From positions 27,974,564 to 28,038,563 of the forward strand of contig OX459095.1 of assembly GCA_949775045.1 (NCBI GenBank): DNA of 64,000 nucleotides. The letters run 5' to 3'. This stretch comes from Metridium senile. Lineage: Eukaryota; Cnidaria; Anthozoa; Actiniaria; Metridiidae. The translations under genes and the position numbers were made by a program. Below are positions 24,560 to 63,607 of this stretch, in pieces (the stretch's first letter is position 1; each line of letters begins with the position of its first letter). The notes under the pieces are model-generated. The model saw only the letters and a list, made by a program, of their open reading frames with translations, was not told where the DNA came from and did no database searches.

Positions 24560-24763
24560 ATTTTTCATACCCAGTGGGCGCGGATTATTGATACACAGGA
24601 AGCCCACGAAATGCACTATATTCTCTATTTCCCTCAAATAAAACGAAATGCCCAAATTCCCCCAAAACTAATGTTTTGTTTTGCAGGTTCAGGACTAAGA
24701 CCAAGGATTTTAGACACAATCAAGGATCAGTATTCATTTTGTATATCCAAAGTTAACAGAAAC

Positions 24764-24917
24764 TGACACCGAATCCAAATATGGCAACCAATTTGAATAA
24801 CAATTGTTCTCGACTGATCACTAGCGTATCATGTGAAAACTCCATTGTATTCCATCATGAACACGAGGCTAGTCAGTCAAGAACAATAGCAGGTTGCCAT
24901 ATTTCGATTCGGTCTAT
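24764..24917. mobile_element. 154-bp foldback upstream of MRPL15
   Basis: GACACCGAATCCAAATATGG-CAACC at the left is mirrored by GGTTGCCATATTTCGATTCG-GTCT at the right. The loop contains CACGAGGCTAGTC-GTC, which resembles a segment at 4782-4850. Confidence 0.8.
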
Positions 24918-25050
24918 AGGCAAAAACAAAATACATTTGTGATTTATGAAAATAATACAATTCAGTGCATGATTCATTCCAGTTAAAACTCATGATTCAA
25001 CTTTAAATTGTATGTGATGTGGGAATATCAGAATTACTGATCCGTAATGA

Positions 25051-25435
25051 TGACCCCCCCCCCCCCCCCCTCCCTCCTAGCAGCCCTGTTTGATTATTAT
25101 ACCAGCTGACATGATTGAGTTATTTTCAACTAGGAAGTTAGATAAGCCCCCTTCCCCTAGGAATATGCTATAAGAAATCAAGTGGTAGGGGTGATTGGCA
25201 GAGATTTTGAAAACGACCCCTAAAAGTTACGCACAGATAAAAATAACTGATAAAGCCTTGTCGATTTCTACCCCAACAAAGCAACAAAACAAAGTGAAAA
25301 TGACTCTTGCAGGTACGAAATCATGTTATGTAGCTGATTTTTGAGCCAGAACTCTAAAAGGACCCTAAAAGGTACGCACAGGAAGTATATTTACCCCTAC
25401 CACTTGGACAAAGGGAGTAACCCTCCCAGGTTTTA
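25051..25435. mobile_element. G/C-tract-edged MITE (GTGGTAGGGGTGAT family), copy 1
   Basis: AAGTGGTAGGGGTGATTGG near 25178 is mirrored by CCCCTACCACTTGGACAAAG near 25392. ACCCTAAAAGGTACGCACAG in the body is shared with copies at 54917 and 61385. A run of about 19 C residues starts at 25051; roughly 100 bp of other sequence lies between it and the left terminus, so this copy is rearranged. Confidence 0.7.
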
Positions 25436-25932
25436 CAGCCACTCACGTGTAAATCATTAGCTTTTTAACTTTATTATTCATCAGGCATTATATACAATTA
25501 CATGCAATGACATGACTATAATATTTTTACAAATTTTGTGTGTCCTTAAATTAAAAGACTGGAAGTTTTATGATTCTCAACAAAACAACTTTTGCTCCAC
25601 CAGAGACCCTGATCCGAACAAATTGTGATCATCAACTTCCAATGGAACTATTTTTCTCCTTAAAAGAACAAATATATAACATGGCCATTTCATTGAAAGC
25701 CTTCCATCAAATTTTTGGTCTGAAGCATGACACCTTAAAATCTATGAAACCACTGAAACTGAGGAAATTATGAAAACCGTTTGTGTAAAATGCTTGTAAA
25801 CTACCTAAATGTATATATATGCCAAACAATTGCCCTAAACCTAACCAAACAATAGCCATACTGTATTAGGGGGCCAACCAAAGTGCAGCTTTCAACTGGT
25901 GCTGGATTACTGAGACTAAGCTTTGAGAGATG

Positions 25933-26287
25933 ACATGTTGTACCTCTAGTACCCTTAGTTAATCAAATACACATTATATTTTATCATTTTAGTTTCCCAA
26001 GCATTTTATACAAATTGAGAATGTTTCTGTAGCTCCTACATTTGTAGATTTTGAGATACTGTCTGAAGCCTGTACTAACTTTAAGCTTCACTGGTTATCC
26101 TTTTACTTAGCCTTTTACATGTTGTACCTCTAGTACCCTTAGTTAATCAAATAAGCATTTTATTTTAGCTCATTGTAGTTTCCTGAGCATTTTATACAAA
26201 TTGAAAGAGTTTCTGTAGTTTCCTAGATTTTGAGATACTGTCTGAAGCCTGTGCTAACTTTGAGCTTCACTTGTTACTTAGCCTTGC
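25933..26287. repeat. Tandem duplication in the COPS5 3' flank
   Basis: Two copies of about 170-180 bp (25933-26106 and 26117-26287) share GTTGTACCTCTAGTACCCTT, GCATTTTATACAAATTGA and TTTTGAGATACTGTCTGAAG. The nearer copy begins about 50 bases past the COPS5 stop. It carries a minus-strand AATAAA near 26158, so it is probably 3' UTR. Confidence 0.9.
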
Positions 26288-26339
26288 ATATACATCAGAA
26301 ATTTCATCTACTTATTAGTATACATAACACTACTAGTTA

Positions 26340-34071
<7,732 letters not shown>

Positions 34072-34334
34072 TTTAAATTGAATAAACAAATATAAAAAAA
34101 ATTGCCCAGAGTTTTAAAGATGGCGATTTCTGTCTACTCTGCCTTAGTCCCACGCGGTCTATTTTTACCCAATGTACATTTCGGGCTTAGAATGACCGAG
34201 TAAGGTTGGATCGAGCTCAAAGGGACGCCATCTTGCGGTAAACAGTTCGAAGAAGTGGTTTGAAAAGCGGGCACAAAACAACTTTATTTCGACCACTATT
34301 ACATCTCAAATCCAATAGCCAGACTTCTGCAACT
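34072..34334. promoter_or_regulatory. 263-bp bidirectional COPS5/NFYC promoter with facing YY1/TISU-like motifs
   Basis: The two start codons are 263 bp apart and divergent. AAGATGGCG on the plus strand (34117-34125) points towards NFYC. AAGATGGCG on the minus strand (34226-34234, context CAAGATGGCGTC, 11/12 of TISU) points towards COPS5. They face each other across 100 bp. The plus-strand motif would open a 27-codon upstream frame (34120-34203), and the minus-strand one a 4-codon frame. Confidence 0.75.
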
Positions 34335-54694
<20,360 letters not shown>

Positions 54695-54916
54695 CATTGA
54701 GGTGAGGCATGTGCTGTGCTTTTCTTTATATGATAGGCTGAAAAACGTGAACTTTGTAAACTGTTATAGCTAGAAACATTACTGTGAAATGTTTTACTTT
54801 CTGACGTCTCCTGGGTATGCTGACGTCCGAAACGTCAGTATGTGTAAAAATAACGGTTTTCTTTAATAAGGCATTTTCAATGATGGTGTCATTTCACTTC
54901 CAGCACCAGAATTCTG

Positions 54917-55262
54917 GGGGGGGGGGGGGGGGGGGGGCTTACTTTGTCCACGTGGTAGGGGTGATCTGCGGAGGTTTTGAAAACGTATACATTAAAATAT
55001 CTGTTAAAACCTCGCTGATTCCAACCCTCAAAAGGTACGATTGTGCGATGTTCTTGCCAGCCAAGCTTACTTTTAGCAACAAAGCAGAGTAAAAATGACC
55101 CTTAAAGATATGGATTCATCTTTCATAACTGCTTTTAATCCAGTACCCTAAAGGACCCTAAAAGGTACGCACAGGAAATATTTTCAACCCTAAAAGGTCG
55201 CCGATCACCCCTACCACTTGGACAAAGGGAGAACCCACCCCCTACCGCCCCCACCCCCGGGA
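54917..55262. mobile_element. G/C-tract-edged MITE, copy 2
   Basis: A run of about 20 G, then ACTTTGTCCACGTGGTAGGG at the left, mirrored by CCCCTACCACTTGGACAAAG and a C-rich end at the right. ACCCTAAAAGGTACGCACAG is in the body, as in copies 1 and 3. Confidence 0.83.
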
Positions 55263-55299
55263 CCACAATGCTTTACGTTTTCCCTTTATTATTCAATTT

Positions 55300-55533
55300 T
55301 TTACAGTTAGGACATTCAAACCGTGAACTCTTGTCTTTTTGTAGTTTATTTAAGTTCTGGTCATTATACTGGTTCACAAATGGTTCAGAGCCTCTACAAA
55401 ATAGAGTATTTGGTTGAAATTTACTGAGTGCTCGGTATAATTCTTATTTCTAATCAATTCGCTCAAGGGATGTGAGTTTTAAAAAGTAACAAAAATGTCA
55501 AAGTGTTCACGGTTCGAGTGTCCTCACTGTAAA
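55300..55533. mobile_element. MITE with TTTACAGTGAGGA-type termini, copy 2
   Basis: TTTACAGTTAGGACATTCAA is mirrored by GGTTCGAGTGTCCTCACTGT-AAA. Shares the interior TTCTTATTTCTAATC and GGGATGTG blocks with 2791-3009. Confidence 0.8.
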
Positions 55534-55873
55534 CCCTCTTGTGAAAAGTTGCACAGTTGCACACAATTATTTCACAAGGTAGGTCACGTATCCTGGTCTT
55601 GTTAGTATATGAAGCTGATGCAAATCTCCCACTGTCACCTTCTAAAAGGCTTTCTCTGTTTGTCATATCTTATTTATAAACGTTTGTTTATTTTTTCTTC
55701 CACAGAAACTGTTTTAACTTCGCCTCTTCGTCATTCTTTGCCAAACTAGCGTACGTAATCGAGTGCTTTTCAATAGCTGTTGGGCTGCTGACGTATACCA
55801 AGTCTCCATAGCCTTGCTGACATATTTCTCATATATTTATATTTTGCTATTCTATGCTAAAATAACGCTAAAT

Positions 55874-56190
55874 ACATCGACACGGAAATGTCGGTCGTAA
55901 CCATCTTTTTTAAGACATTAAGACGACATGTGGCACATCACGTGAGAGTTGCTATGACAACAAGTGTACTCACACAACATCGACACGGAAATGTCGGTCG
56001 TAATCTTTTTTAAGACAAATAACATTAAGACGACATGTGGTACATCACGTGAGAGTTGCTATGACAACAAGTGTACTCACACAACATCGACACGGAAATG
56101 TCGGTCGTAACCATCTTTTTGAAGACATTAAGACGACGTGTGGTACATCACGTGACAGTTGCTATGACAACAAGTGTACTCACACTACTG
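55874..56190. repeat. 105-bp tandem repeat, three copies
   Basis: Starts near 55874, 55978 and 56085 with CATCGACACGGAAATGTCGG, then AAGACGACATGTGG and ACATCACGTGAGAGTTGCTA. Each unit carries CACGTG (an E-box) and a CGACACGGAAATGTCG hairpin. Confidence 0.92.
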
Positions 56191-56276
56191 TTTAGACAAT
56201 GGGCACAGTGGGGCAACGAGAGCTGTTTTGTAAATACAGCTATTTCAAAAACGTTGAAAACTGGAAACTAAAGTAC

Positions 56277-56459
56277 TTTACTGCAGCTTTCGGCTTTCTG
56301 CGATCTCGGACATTCCAACGGATAGTTGTGCAATTCGTTTTTGGCTGCTGTCGATCAAAAACACAAAAGGTGCCAAGTAATTAGCAGCAGACAAATACGT
56401 ATTACATAACCAGCTGTTGGAATTCCTGAGTTCGCAGAAAGCCGAATACCGCAGTAAGA
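56277..56459. mobile_element. Foldback MITE (TTACTGC-GCTTTCGGCTTTCTGCGA family)
   Basis: TTTACTGCAGCTTTCGGCTT at the left is mirrored by GCCGAATACCGCAGTAA at the right. Inner arms ATTCCAACGGATAGTTGTG and CAGCTGTTGGAAT pair. Confidence 0.8.
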
Positions 56460-56919
56460 AAAAATCACTCGTGCTTTGTGGTCATTGTTGAGAAGTGCAC
56501 CATAGTGCATTTCGGTTTTGCAATGAGATTTTCACTATGTAATATGTAGTTTCCAGTATTCAAAGTTGTTTTGAAAAAGCTCCATAACGAAATAAACAGG
56601 CGACATTTTGCGGAAACATGCTTTTCTCATATCTTTACAACATTTCTGGGTTGAAAATTTCTCTTCAGAGTCAATGAAGTAAGGGGAAGGGTTGGGACCC
56701 AGATCTGTCGTAAAGTCACGCTTTTTCTACGCGCGCTAATGCCACTGCCTTGCGTGATTGTAACGTAAGGTTTTATCTTTTCATGAAAGTCTTGTCACGC
56801 CTTGTGAAAGCTTACAAGGTGAAATGATATATTATATGCAAATTAAACGCTGAAAATTGTCATATTAGTGCTGTGTTTTGTAGAACTGGGAATTATCAGT
56901 GTATAGCTACTTGGGCATA

Positions 56920-58136
56920 TACACTTAGTTCAAAAATCGTCGCAGTTTAAGCATCAAGTCAAGACCGAAATGAATGCTGGTTAAGGTAGTACCGGATACT
57001 TGCTACTGCGCATCCATTTCGAGCATCTCGTTTTCCATCATTTATTTGCGTTTTTTTGAAAATTTATCTAAATAATATTTTAATTTGAATCCTTATCTAT
57101 AACTTAAGAAAGTATTATGTCATTTCATGCAACTTTGGAGGTAAAATGGGACATTTTTCGAAACATGCTCAGATTTTCACTACCTGACAAGGTCGCTGTT
57201 TTGTCTCAAAACAACAAATTTACAACTTTGTAAAAATGAATAGATAAAATATGATTTTGACGTCTTTAGTCGTAAAACTAATACAAAATAGGTTTTAGGG
57301 TTTCTGGAGATGACAAGGATAATTTGACAAGTTTCAAGCAGATGTTTAAAGTACTAGAACCCAGTCCCGCGCGGACCGTTGCCGTGATTTTTTAACAAAA
57401 AAAAATGGATTCGGTCGCTTATAACTCGCCTATTAGTACGGGGACCCCCATTTTTTTCCTTTTTATTCAAGACTGCATTTACTACTCGTACGATTTAGAA
57501 TAAAAAATAAAATATTCATTGATTGGATTTTCCGAAATTTTACAACTGGTACAACTATACACATGTAGTGTGCGTAATTGGCGTATAATTGTGCTTCTAT
57601 GGCTCACTTATACCCATATTTGGAAATGATTCAATGATTTTTATGACAGGAAATGTTAGATAGCCCTTAGATCTATCTGATATAATATTATGCTTTTCCT
57701 AGCAGAATACGTTCGCATTCTCTTGACTGCTTTGAATAGGTACTTTTGAGCAAATCACCGCATATTATTGCAAAAGCCTACTTTTACTATATCTTATAAC
57801 TCTATAACCAATACGGTGACCCCAATTTTTTTTCACGTTTTTTGACTTGCCTAACAATGATCTATAAATGGCAGGATTTATAAAAAAATTCATTGAAGAA
57901 ATCCAAGTATCTGGTACTACCTTAAATTTTGTGCTGGTAATGTATTGAAATCAGACTTGTTTTGTAAAGAATTCAAACTAATAACAACATTTGGCTTGTT
58001 ATTCTATTAGAATCAATTTTGTTGATTATAACAAGTGTAATTTCAATATATATCCACACCAAAAAAAACATTCATTTCGGCCTTGGCTTGTAGCTTGTTG
58101 CTTAAAACTGTGACAACGTTTTTTGAAATAAGTGTA
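56920..58136. mobile_element. Diverged MITE A relative split by a TTAA element
   Basis: The outer termini TACACTTAGTTCAAAAATCG and TTTTTTGAAATAAGTGTA are inverted. Next inward come GACCGAAATGAATG and CATTCATTTCGG. The centre contains the TTAA-flanked insertion at 56981-57925. Confidence 0.8.
56981..57925. mobile_element. 940-bp TTAA-flanked element nested in the above
   Basis: TTAA at 56981-56984 and 57922-57925 brackets GGTAGTACCGGATACTTG and its near-complement CAAGTATCTGGTACTACC. Within it, ATAACTC-CCTATTAGTACGG at 57420 and ATAACTCTATAACCAATACGG near 57795 are diverged repeats. No transposase. Confidence 0.8.
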
Positions 58137-58607
58137 TACAATTTCTTACATCAACTTCCAATTCCTCAAATATACTTTGGCAAGAGAGGATAAATATTTA
58201 TCCTCTATTGAATTTGGACAATACTTCAATTTCATGTTTTCTAGCACTGCTGTATTATTTGACAAAACGTGCATGTCACAAGGATAGTCAGAAGACTTAC
58301 GCATTTTAGTGGGCATAAGAACATGAAAGTAGAAGCACTCGGTTTCCCATTATGCTTTGTTCTAGAAAATTCCGTTCGTGCACATCGTCGATTCAGTAGT
58401 CAGAAACGTGTTACATTTTGGGGATTTCAGAACATTTTTCAAAGGTGAACCAGACAAATAGTTCCAATGTACATAAAAAAGACATTTGTACTATAGTACG
58501 TATATTTATTACATATATGCTTCTGATTATCGAGCAACGGGCTGACTTTGATTAAAGATCATCTTTCACCCTCCACAATAAGCTCCACCAAATACCTCTA
58601 AAATCTT

Positions 58608-59425
58608 AGGCCTCTTCTACACGAATCCGATCCGGCTGAAACCGCATAGAAATATTTGTGTCCACACGAATCCTGTTGATCGTTTCCTATTCAAAAGTAT
58701 GCGGTTTCAGTGACTGGATTCGTGTGGACGATAGGCCGATTTGCATCAAAAAGTATGCGGTTTCAAAAGTATCCAGATCCGTGTATCCGGGGTCTTGAAT
58801 CCTCCGGATACGCGGATTCGTGTGGACGCAAATATTTCTATGCGGTTCCTCAGGCCTCGTCTACACGAATCCGATCCGGCTGAAACCGCATAGAAATATT
58901 TGCGTCCACACGAATCCGCGTATCCGGGTGATTCAAGTAAAAGTATGCGGTTTCGGTGACCGGATTCACTGGATTCGTGTGGACGATAGGCCGATTCGCA
59001 TCGAAAAGTATGCGGTTTCAAAAGTATCCGGATCCGTGTAGACGGGGTCTCAGTGAAGCATTTCTCGACTAGGTGTAAGAAAAGACAAGTTCGGCTAATG
59101 AGCAAAGCCCAACTGAGTCTGCGTATGTTGCTTATGTTCATGTCGCTAGTGTGAACCAGGCTTAAAAGATTAGATTGATAACGTTTAGAATTTGAAATTT
59201 ACAATGAATTTGTATAAAACACTATTAGACCCTGTCTACACGGATCCGGATACTTTTGAAACCGCATACTTTTTGATGCGAATCGGCCTATCGTCCACAC
59301 GAATCCATTGAATCCGATCACCGAAACCGCATACCTTTACTTGAATCCTCCGGATACGCGGATTCGTGTGGACACAAATATTTCTATGCAGTTTCAGCCG
59401 GATCGGATTCGTGTAGACGAGGCCT
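58608..59425. mobile_element. Cluster of three hAT-like MITEs (CCTCGTCTACACGAATCC family)
   Basis: Copies at 58608-58794, 58852-59050 and 59227-59425 (the last inverted), plus a solo fragment at 58796-58850. Termini are AGGCCTCGTCTACACGAATC and GATCCGTGTAGACGGGGTCT. Interiors repeat AAACCGCATA and GTATGCGGTTTC. Frames through them (58746-59141) are spurious. Confidence 0.88.
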
Positions 59426-59814
59426 TAAATGACATACTGTACTATACTAAAGTATTAACAATAACGATAGCTATCTTTGAATATGTGCAGATTGTAACAT
59501 TCAGTTCTGCTGAATATAAAAACCAGACGTCTTTGCATATTCAAAGAAGTTTTATTTCTAGTAAAAAATATAATTAATTTTAAATGAAATTTTAAATGCC
59601 AAATTAACTTTCGTCCGATGAAAATAACAAAATTGTCCAAATTTCGTCTGCGCATGGTGCTTGCCTTGCTTTAGCATATATGACAAAACAAGTTTAACTA
59701 TTTGTCACTTGTCGCGACTATTCGGTTCAATTATTCCGGCGGGATTTATCACTGAATATACCAGATAATACTGTATACAAATTGTTATCTTCAACACATT
59801 GTGTTTATTGAAGA

Positions 59815-60022
59815 AATATGTCATGGGGTGGTTGCCTCCTCTTACGAGAGGGGAAAAACAATGAAAAAGTCCAGAACTTGAACCCTAAAGGTGGTCGCTT
59901 ACGAGAGAGGGTTTTTTTACAGAGTTTATATGGGAAACAAAACGGGAAAATGGAAAGAGCGGTCGCTTACGGGAGATGGTCGCTTACGAGAGTGGTCGTT
60001 AGGAGAGAGTCAACTGTACTAT
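59815..60022. mobile_element. Mariner-type MITE with GGTCGCTTACGAGAG repeats
   Basis: GTGGTCGCTTACGAGAGAGG-like blocks are repeated three times. The right end AGAGAGTCAACTGTACTA resembles the CAGT-type ends of mariner MITEs such as 33024-33202. The left end is poorly defined. A (TGTG)n-like run follows to about 60075. Confidence 0.6.
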
Positions 60023-60319
60023 GTGTGTGTGTAGTGTGTTGTGTAGTATTTTGTGTTGTGTAGTGTAGTGTATATGTTGTTGAGTATTGATAGCCTGTAC
60101 CTATTCGTATTAGAAATCCTGTACACATCAAGAATATAGATATATAAACAAACCTTAATATATCCTTCTGTGAATTCATTTAAAAAATTGTATATTCCTT
60201 AATATCATTTATAAATCTCGTACAATACTTGATTGACATTTACTATATATCTATATTGTAATTATTGCAAATGTATGGTACGATAAAATATCTTGAATCT
60301 TGCAATATTTTGTTATAAA

Positions 60320-60545
60320 CACCTTGCAGTAAGGTTGTCATACAAAATAGAACATTTGTCACAAAGAAAATAGAACATTTATGATTTAGTGCGAAAGGAA
60401 TTAATTAAAAGACAACTGAGAGAGTTCAGCTTGAATGATCTTCTTTTGTCTTTTAATCAAATCCTATCCTAGTAAATCACAAATGTTCTATTTTCTTAGC
60501 TTTATGACAAATGTTCTATTTCTGTATGACAACCTTATTGCAAGT
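60320..60545. mobile_element. Foldback MITE
   Basis: GTAAGGTTGTCATACAAAAT and AGAACATTTGTCA at the left are mirrored by TGACAAATGTTCT and GACAACCTTATTGC at the right. TTAAAAGACAA/TTGTCTTTTAA pairs near the centre. Confidence 0.85.
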
Positions 60546-60599
60546 AGGTGTATCAGGAACCCATTTAAACTAGCGTTTCGCTAAATTGAGCTTTAACCT

Positions 60600-60680
60600 G
60601 TTAGTCTCCCTCGCAGCTGCTTTTAGTGACGGGCTTCCTGTGTCCCACCCCACTTAAAACGGCTGCGAGGGAGACTCACT
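60600..60680. mobile_element. Short foldback with GTCTCCCTCGCAGC ends
   Basis: GTTAGTCTCCCTCGCAGCTG is mirrored by GGCTGCGAGGGAGACTCAC around a roughly 40-bp centre containing GGGCTTCCTGTGTCCCACCC. Confidence 0.75.
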
Positions 60681-60867
60681 TCCTGTGTAAATATTGAAAT
60701 ACGTAAAACACAAAATCAAATATGTTTAGTGGTATAGTGTAACGTTACCTGCCGTTAGTGCAAATTTCTCATTATGACTATATAAATAATTACCTGTTTC
60801 CATTTCCATCTAATATTAATTGCAGTATTCAATATACAAATGAAAAATGTCTTCATTTATTTTCATT

Positions 60868-61115
60868 GTAAAGGCGTTGTTACACTGAGCAGTTACCTCA
60901 GTAACTTGTTTCGCAATCACTTGAAAATATGGCATTGCTAGTTGCTGATTTCCGTTGCAAAAGGTGGAGCTGAACTGTACGTACTTTGTGCAATGCTGTC
61001 TGCAACAAAACAAAATGAAAACAGACAGCCTCTGTTACACTGTCCAATTCTTGTGTCGCAACGCTTTTTGCGAGATTATTGCTAAAAAGGTTGCACATTT
61101 TAACAGAGCCTTAAA
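60868..61115. mobile_element. hAT-like MITE with AAGGC(T)-TGTTACACTG ends
   Basis: AAGGCGTTGTTACACTGAGC at the left. The right end AACAGAGCCTTAA is its diverged inverse. An internal CTGTTACACTGTCCAATTC repeats the terminus. Low-level relatives lie at 29345-29600. Confidence 0.6.
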
Positions 61116-61384
61116 TCCCCCTAAATGATGAGAATAACTGTTTTAGTATATACCAACGAGATAATCTCCAAAATGTCAGTCTATTTCCTCAAAACGGTAA
61201 AGTTATTACGCCAATTCCTAATCAATTTCCTGTTTGTTATTTTTCAATTGTTATATAACACCAATCAGGTGTATTTACATAGGTATGATTTAGATCTATT
61301 CAAGAGTCATCTTATCTCATTTAATTCTCTAAAATATGATAATGTAACGCAAATATTGCTCGTACACGGAATTCACGTTTGAGT

Positions 61385-61615
61385 GTATGCAAGGGACGGA
61401 CTATTTGATATTTTATGGGTGGGTGGGCCAATTTGTGGCTGTCTCAATATTTTTTTAACGTCCAAGTGCCAAGTTTCAAGTGTGTCACATGTTTCATGCT
61501 TCGTTACTGTCTTTTGAGCCAGAACCCTAAAATGACCCTAAAAGGTACGCACAGGGACTATTGTTAACCCTAAAAGCGCCGATCACCCCTACCACTTGGA
61601 CAAAGGGACCCCCCC
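61385..61615. mobile_element. G/C-tract-edged MITE, copy 3 (left part diverged)
   Basis: The right end has ACCCTAAAATGACCCTAAAA, GGTACGCACAG and GATCACCCCTACCACTTGGA, followed by a run of nine C. The left terminus is not recognisable. It ends about 180 bp upstream of the Ig-like gene start. Confidence 0.7.
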
Positions 61616-61798
61616 CCGGATATACAACCTAAAGCTTTATGTTGTCTAAGTTACCATTTTTTATTTACTCTAATTGTTTTATCATAAACACTTGAGCTTT
61701 CTCAGCTCACTAATAAGCATCTTCAAACAACAGATTAGAGCTTTCTCTATAACGCAAAGTCGACAGTCATAAACCGTAGCCTTGTTGGTTAGGCTAAA

Positions 61799-63607
61799 AT
61801 GGCCATTAGTTTGGTTTTCCTTTTGTCTTATATTTCGGGATTCGCTACTCAAATCGAAGGTAAGTGAATGTTTATCAGTTATAACTTTTAACAAAGTGGT
61901 GTTTTAACAAAGTAATCTTTTAACATTTAGAAAATGTTCATTAACGAATTTTAATTGATTCGAAAAGAATGATTACGTGATCATGATCAAGCTTCGATTA
62001 ACACTAGCCCAGTGTACCCTCTACTGTTTATTTTAATTCAAAGCGGCCTTCTAACATTTAAAAGTGCGTTCATTAACAATTGAATTCAAATTGATTACGA
62101 GCATTTTGCTGACGGTTAAACCCTTTGATAAAATTAGCACTTATCGGGCTTTGACTATCCAAAAGTGGCAAAACTACAATAGACAAAAAGCGTGAGGAAG
62201 GGCAAAATAATTACCTTGTTTTAATTAATGCATGTATGTAATCGCTACGATTTCCAAGCTTCTAAATGATCCCAATCCCTCAAATTTCCAAGCTCCCCTA
62301 TAAGACTCCCCTCTCACGGATTTCCAAGTTTCTAAATGATCCCCCTCCCTCGGATTTCCAAGCTTCTAAATGATCCCCCTACTCGGATTTCCAAGCTTCT
62401 AAATGATCCCCCTCACTCGGATTTCCAAGTTTTTAAATGATACCCCTCACTCGGATTTCCAAGCTTCTAAATGATCCCCCTCCCTCAAATTTCCAAGCTT
62501 CCAAATGATCCCCCTCACTCGGATTTCTATGTTCAATATTGAGAGCAGTTTGGAAAGTTTAAAGATTTCCTCAACATGGTGGGTGTGGATAAAAATGCGA
62601 TAGCCCAATAGAAGAAAGTATATTTATTAACCGGAAGTGCTAAAGTTGATTTTATTATCATTGATTTGTAAGGCAGTGGCTGATCAGCCACTTGTTTCAC
62701 TTCAGGTCAACCGTCAATTGTAGCACCATTTCCAAACAGGATACAATTCGCCATTGTAAACAGTACTTCTCAAGTCTCTTGTACAGTTATTGATGGAAAT
62801 GGAGCAAAACCGGATAGAATAGTATTTGTCAGAGAAAAGAGACTTGGTAGCTTTGACATGATATATGATGAAGGACCAAAAGGACGATTCTACTATGAAA
62901 ACAAAACTGAAGGTAAGACCCATTATTGGTCAGTATTATTCACGATTTGTGCAATCCTTTTTTATTTATATTTTCTTTTTGATGTTTGCATTCCAAGCCT
63001 TAATAAATACAAAATAATATGTCACATGCATGAAATAGTAGACACTTTTTTGAAATCACCTGAAGCTTTGTTCTAGCTTCATTTGGTGCAATGCCTTATC
63101 CACTGTATTCCAGTATAAAGTCCGAATGTGAAGCAGGCTAAGATTGTTCTGGTGTCATATCAGTTAATCGAAAATCCGGTGGAGTACCCACCCCTCTCCG
63201 GAAACAAAATAAAACGTAATTATCAAGGAAAGTTGCAAAGCATTCTGGTACTGGTAGTAAAATGACTCCATTGTTTCCCTCGACCAACTATGATCGTTCA
63301 CATGGGCTATTCATTCCAATCTACATCATTTGAGTTTAAATGAATAGTGTATTGATTTGGCTTGTTGTTGTTATACATTCATCATTTTATGTATGGTCAG
63401 ATCTATCCATATATTAATTTCTTCTAAACCATATCATTCACAATATTGATTTATACTTTTATTATTGTGCAGATGGCGGGAAAAGGCTACAAGTAACCCT
63501 ACATATTAACCGTGTGCTTTTATCTTATAATGGTAGACTATTTGGATGCTATGGTTATGTCGGAGCTAATTGGAGCAGTTATACATTTCAAAGCAGAGTA
63601 ATAGATG
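61799..63607 (+). CDS. Secreted or cell-surface immunoglobulin-like protein, 5' part (runs off the window)
   Basis: Exons: 61799-61859, 62706-62912 and 63473-63607. All introns are phase 1 with GT-AG sites. Exon 1 encodes a signal peptide (MAISLVFLLSYISGFATQIE). Exons 2 and 3 form one Ig-like domain of about 115 residues: strand-B cysteine in SQVSCTVIDG, then VTLHINRVLLSYNGRLFGCY with the strand-F cysteine. The core tryptophan that usually follows the first cysteine is replaced (IVFVREKR), so this is a divergent or V/I2-like fold. The domain is split by an intron between strands. The phase 1-1 layout is typical of shuffled Ig modules, so more domains and perhaps a transmembrane segment are expected past 64000. 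I cannot assign a specific family; an adhesion, receptor or allorecognition-type protein is plausible but unproven. Confidence 0.75.
62250..62535. repeat. 35-bp tandem repeat in intron 1 of the Ig-like gene
   Basis: Seven to eight units of TCGGATTTCCAAGCTTCTAA followed by ATGATCCCCCTC. Unit length varies by a few bases. Many units contain AAGCTT. Confidence 0.92.
63117..63143. mobile_element. Solo terminus of the Mutator-like element, Ig-like gene intron 2
   Basis: AAAGTCCGAATGTGAAGCAG-GCTAA resembles the right end of the element at 43618-44599 with two mismatches. No left partner was found nearby. Confidence 0.45.

Noticed and set aside
34072..34089. Upstream in-frame ATG as the COPS5 start
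   Set aside because: It adds MFIQFK, which has no counterpart in CSN5 proteins; the downstream ATG aligns with the family start.
58746..59141. Minus-strand 131-codon open frame
   Set aside because: It reads through two copies of one MITE family and changes content at element borders.
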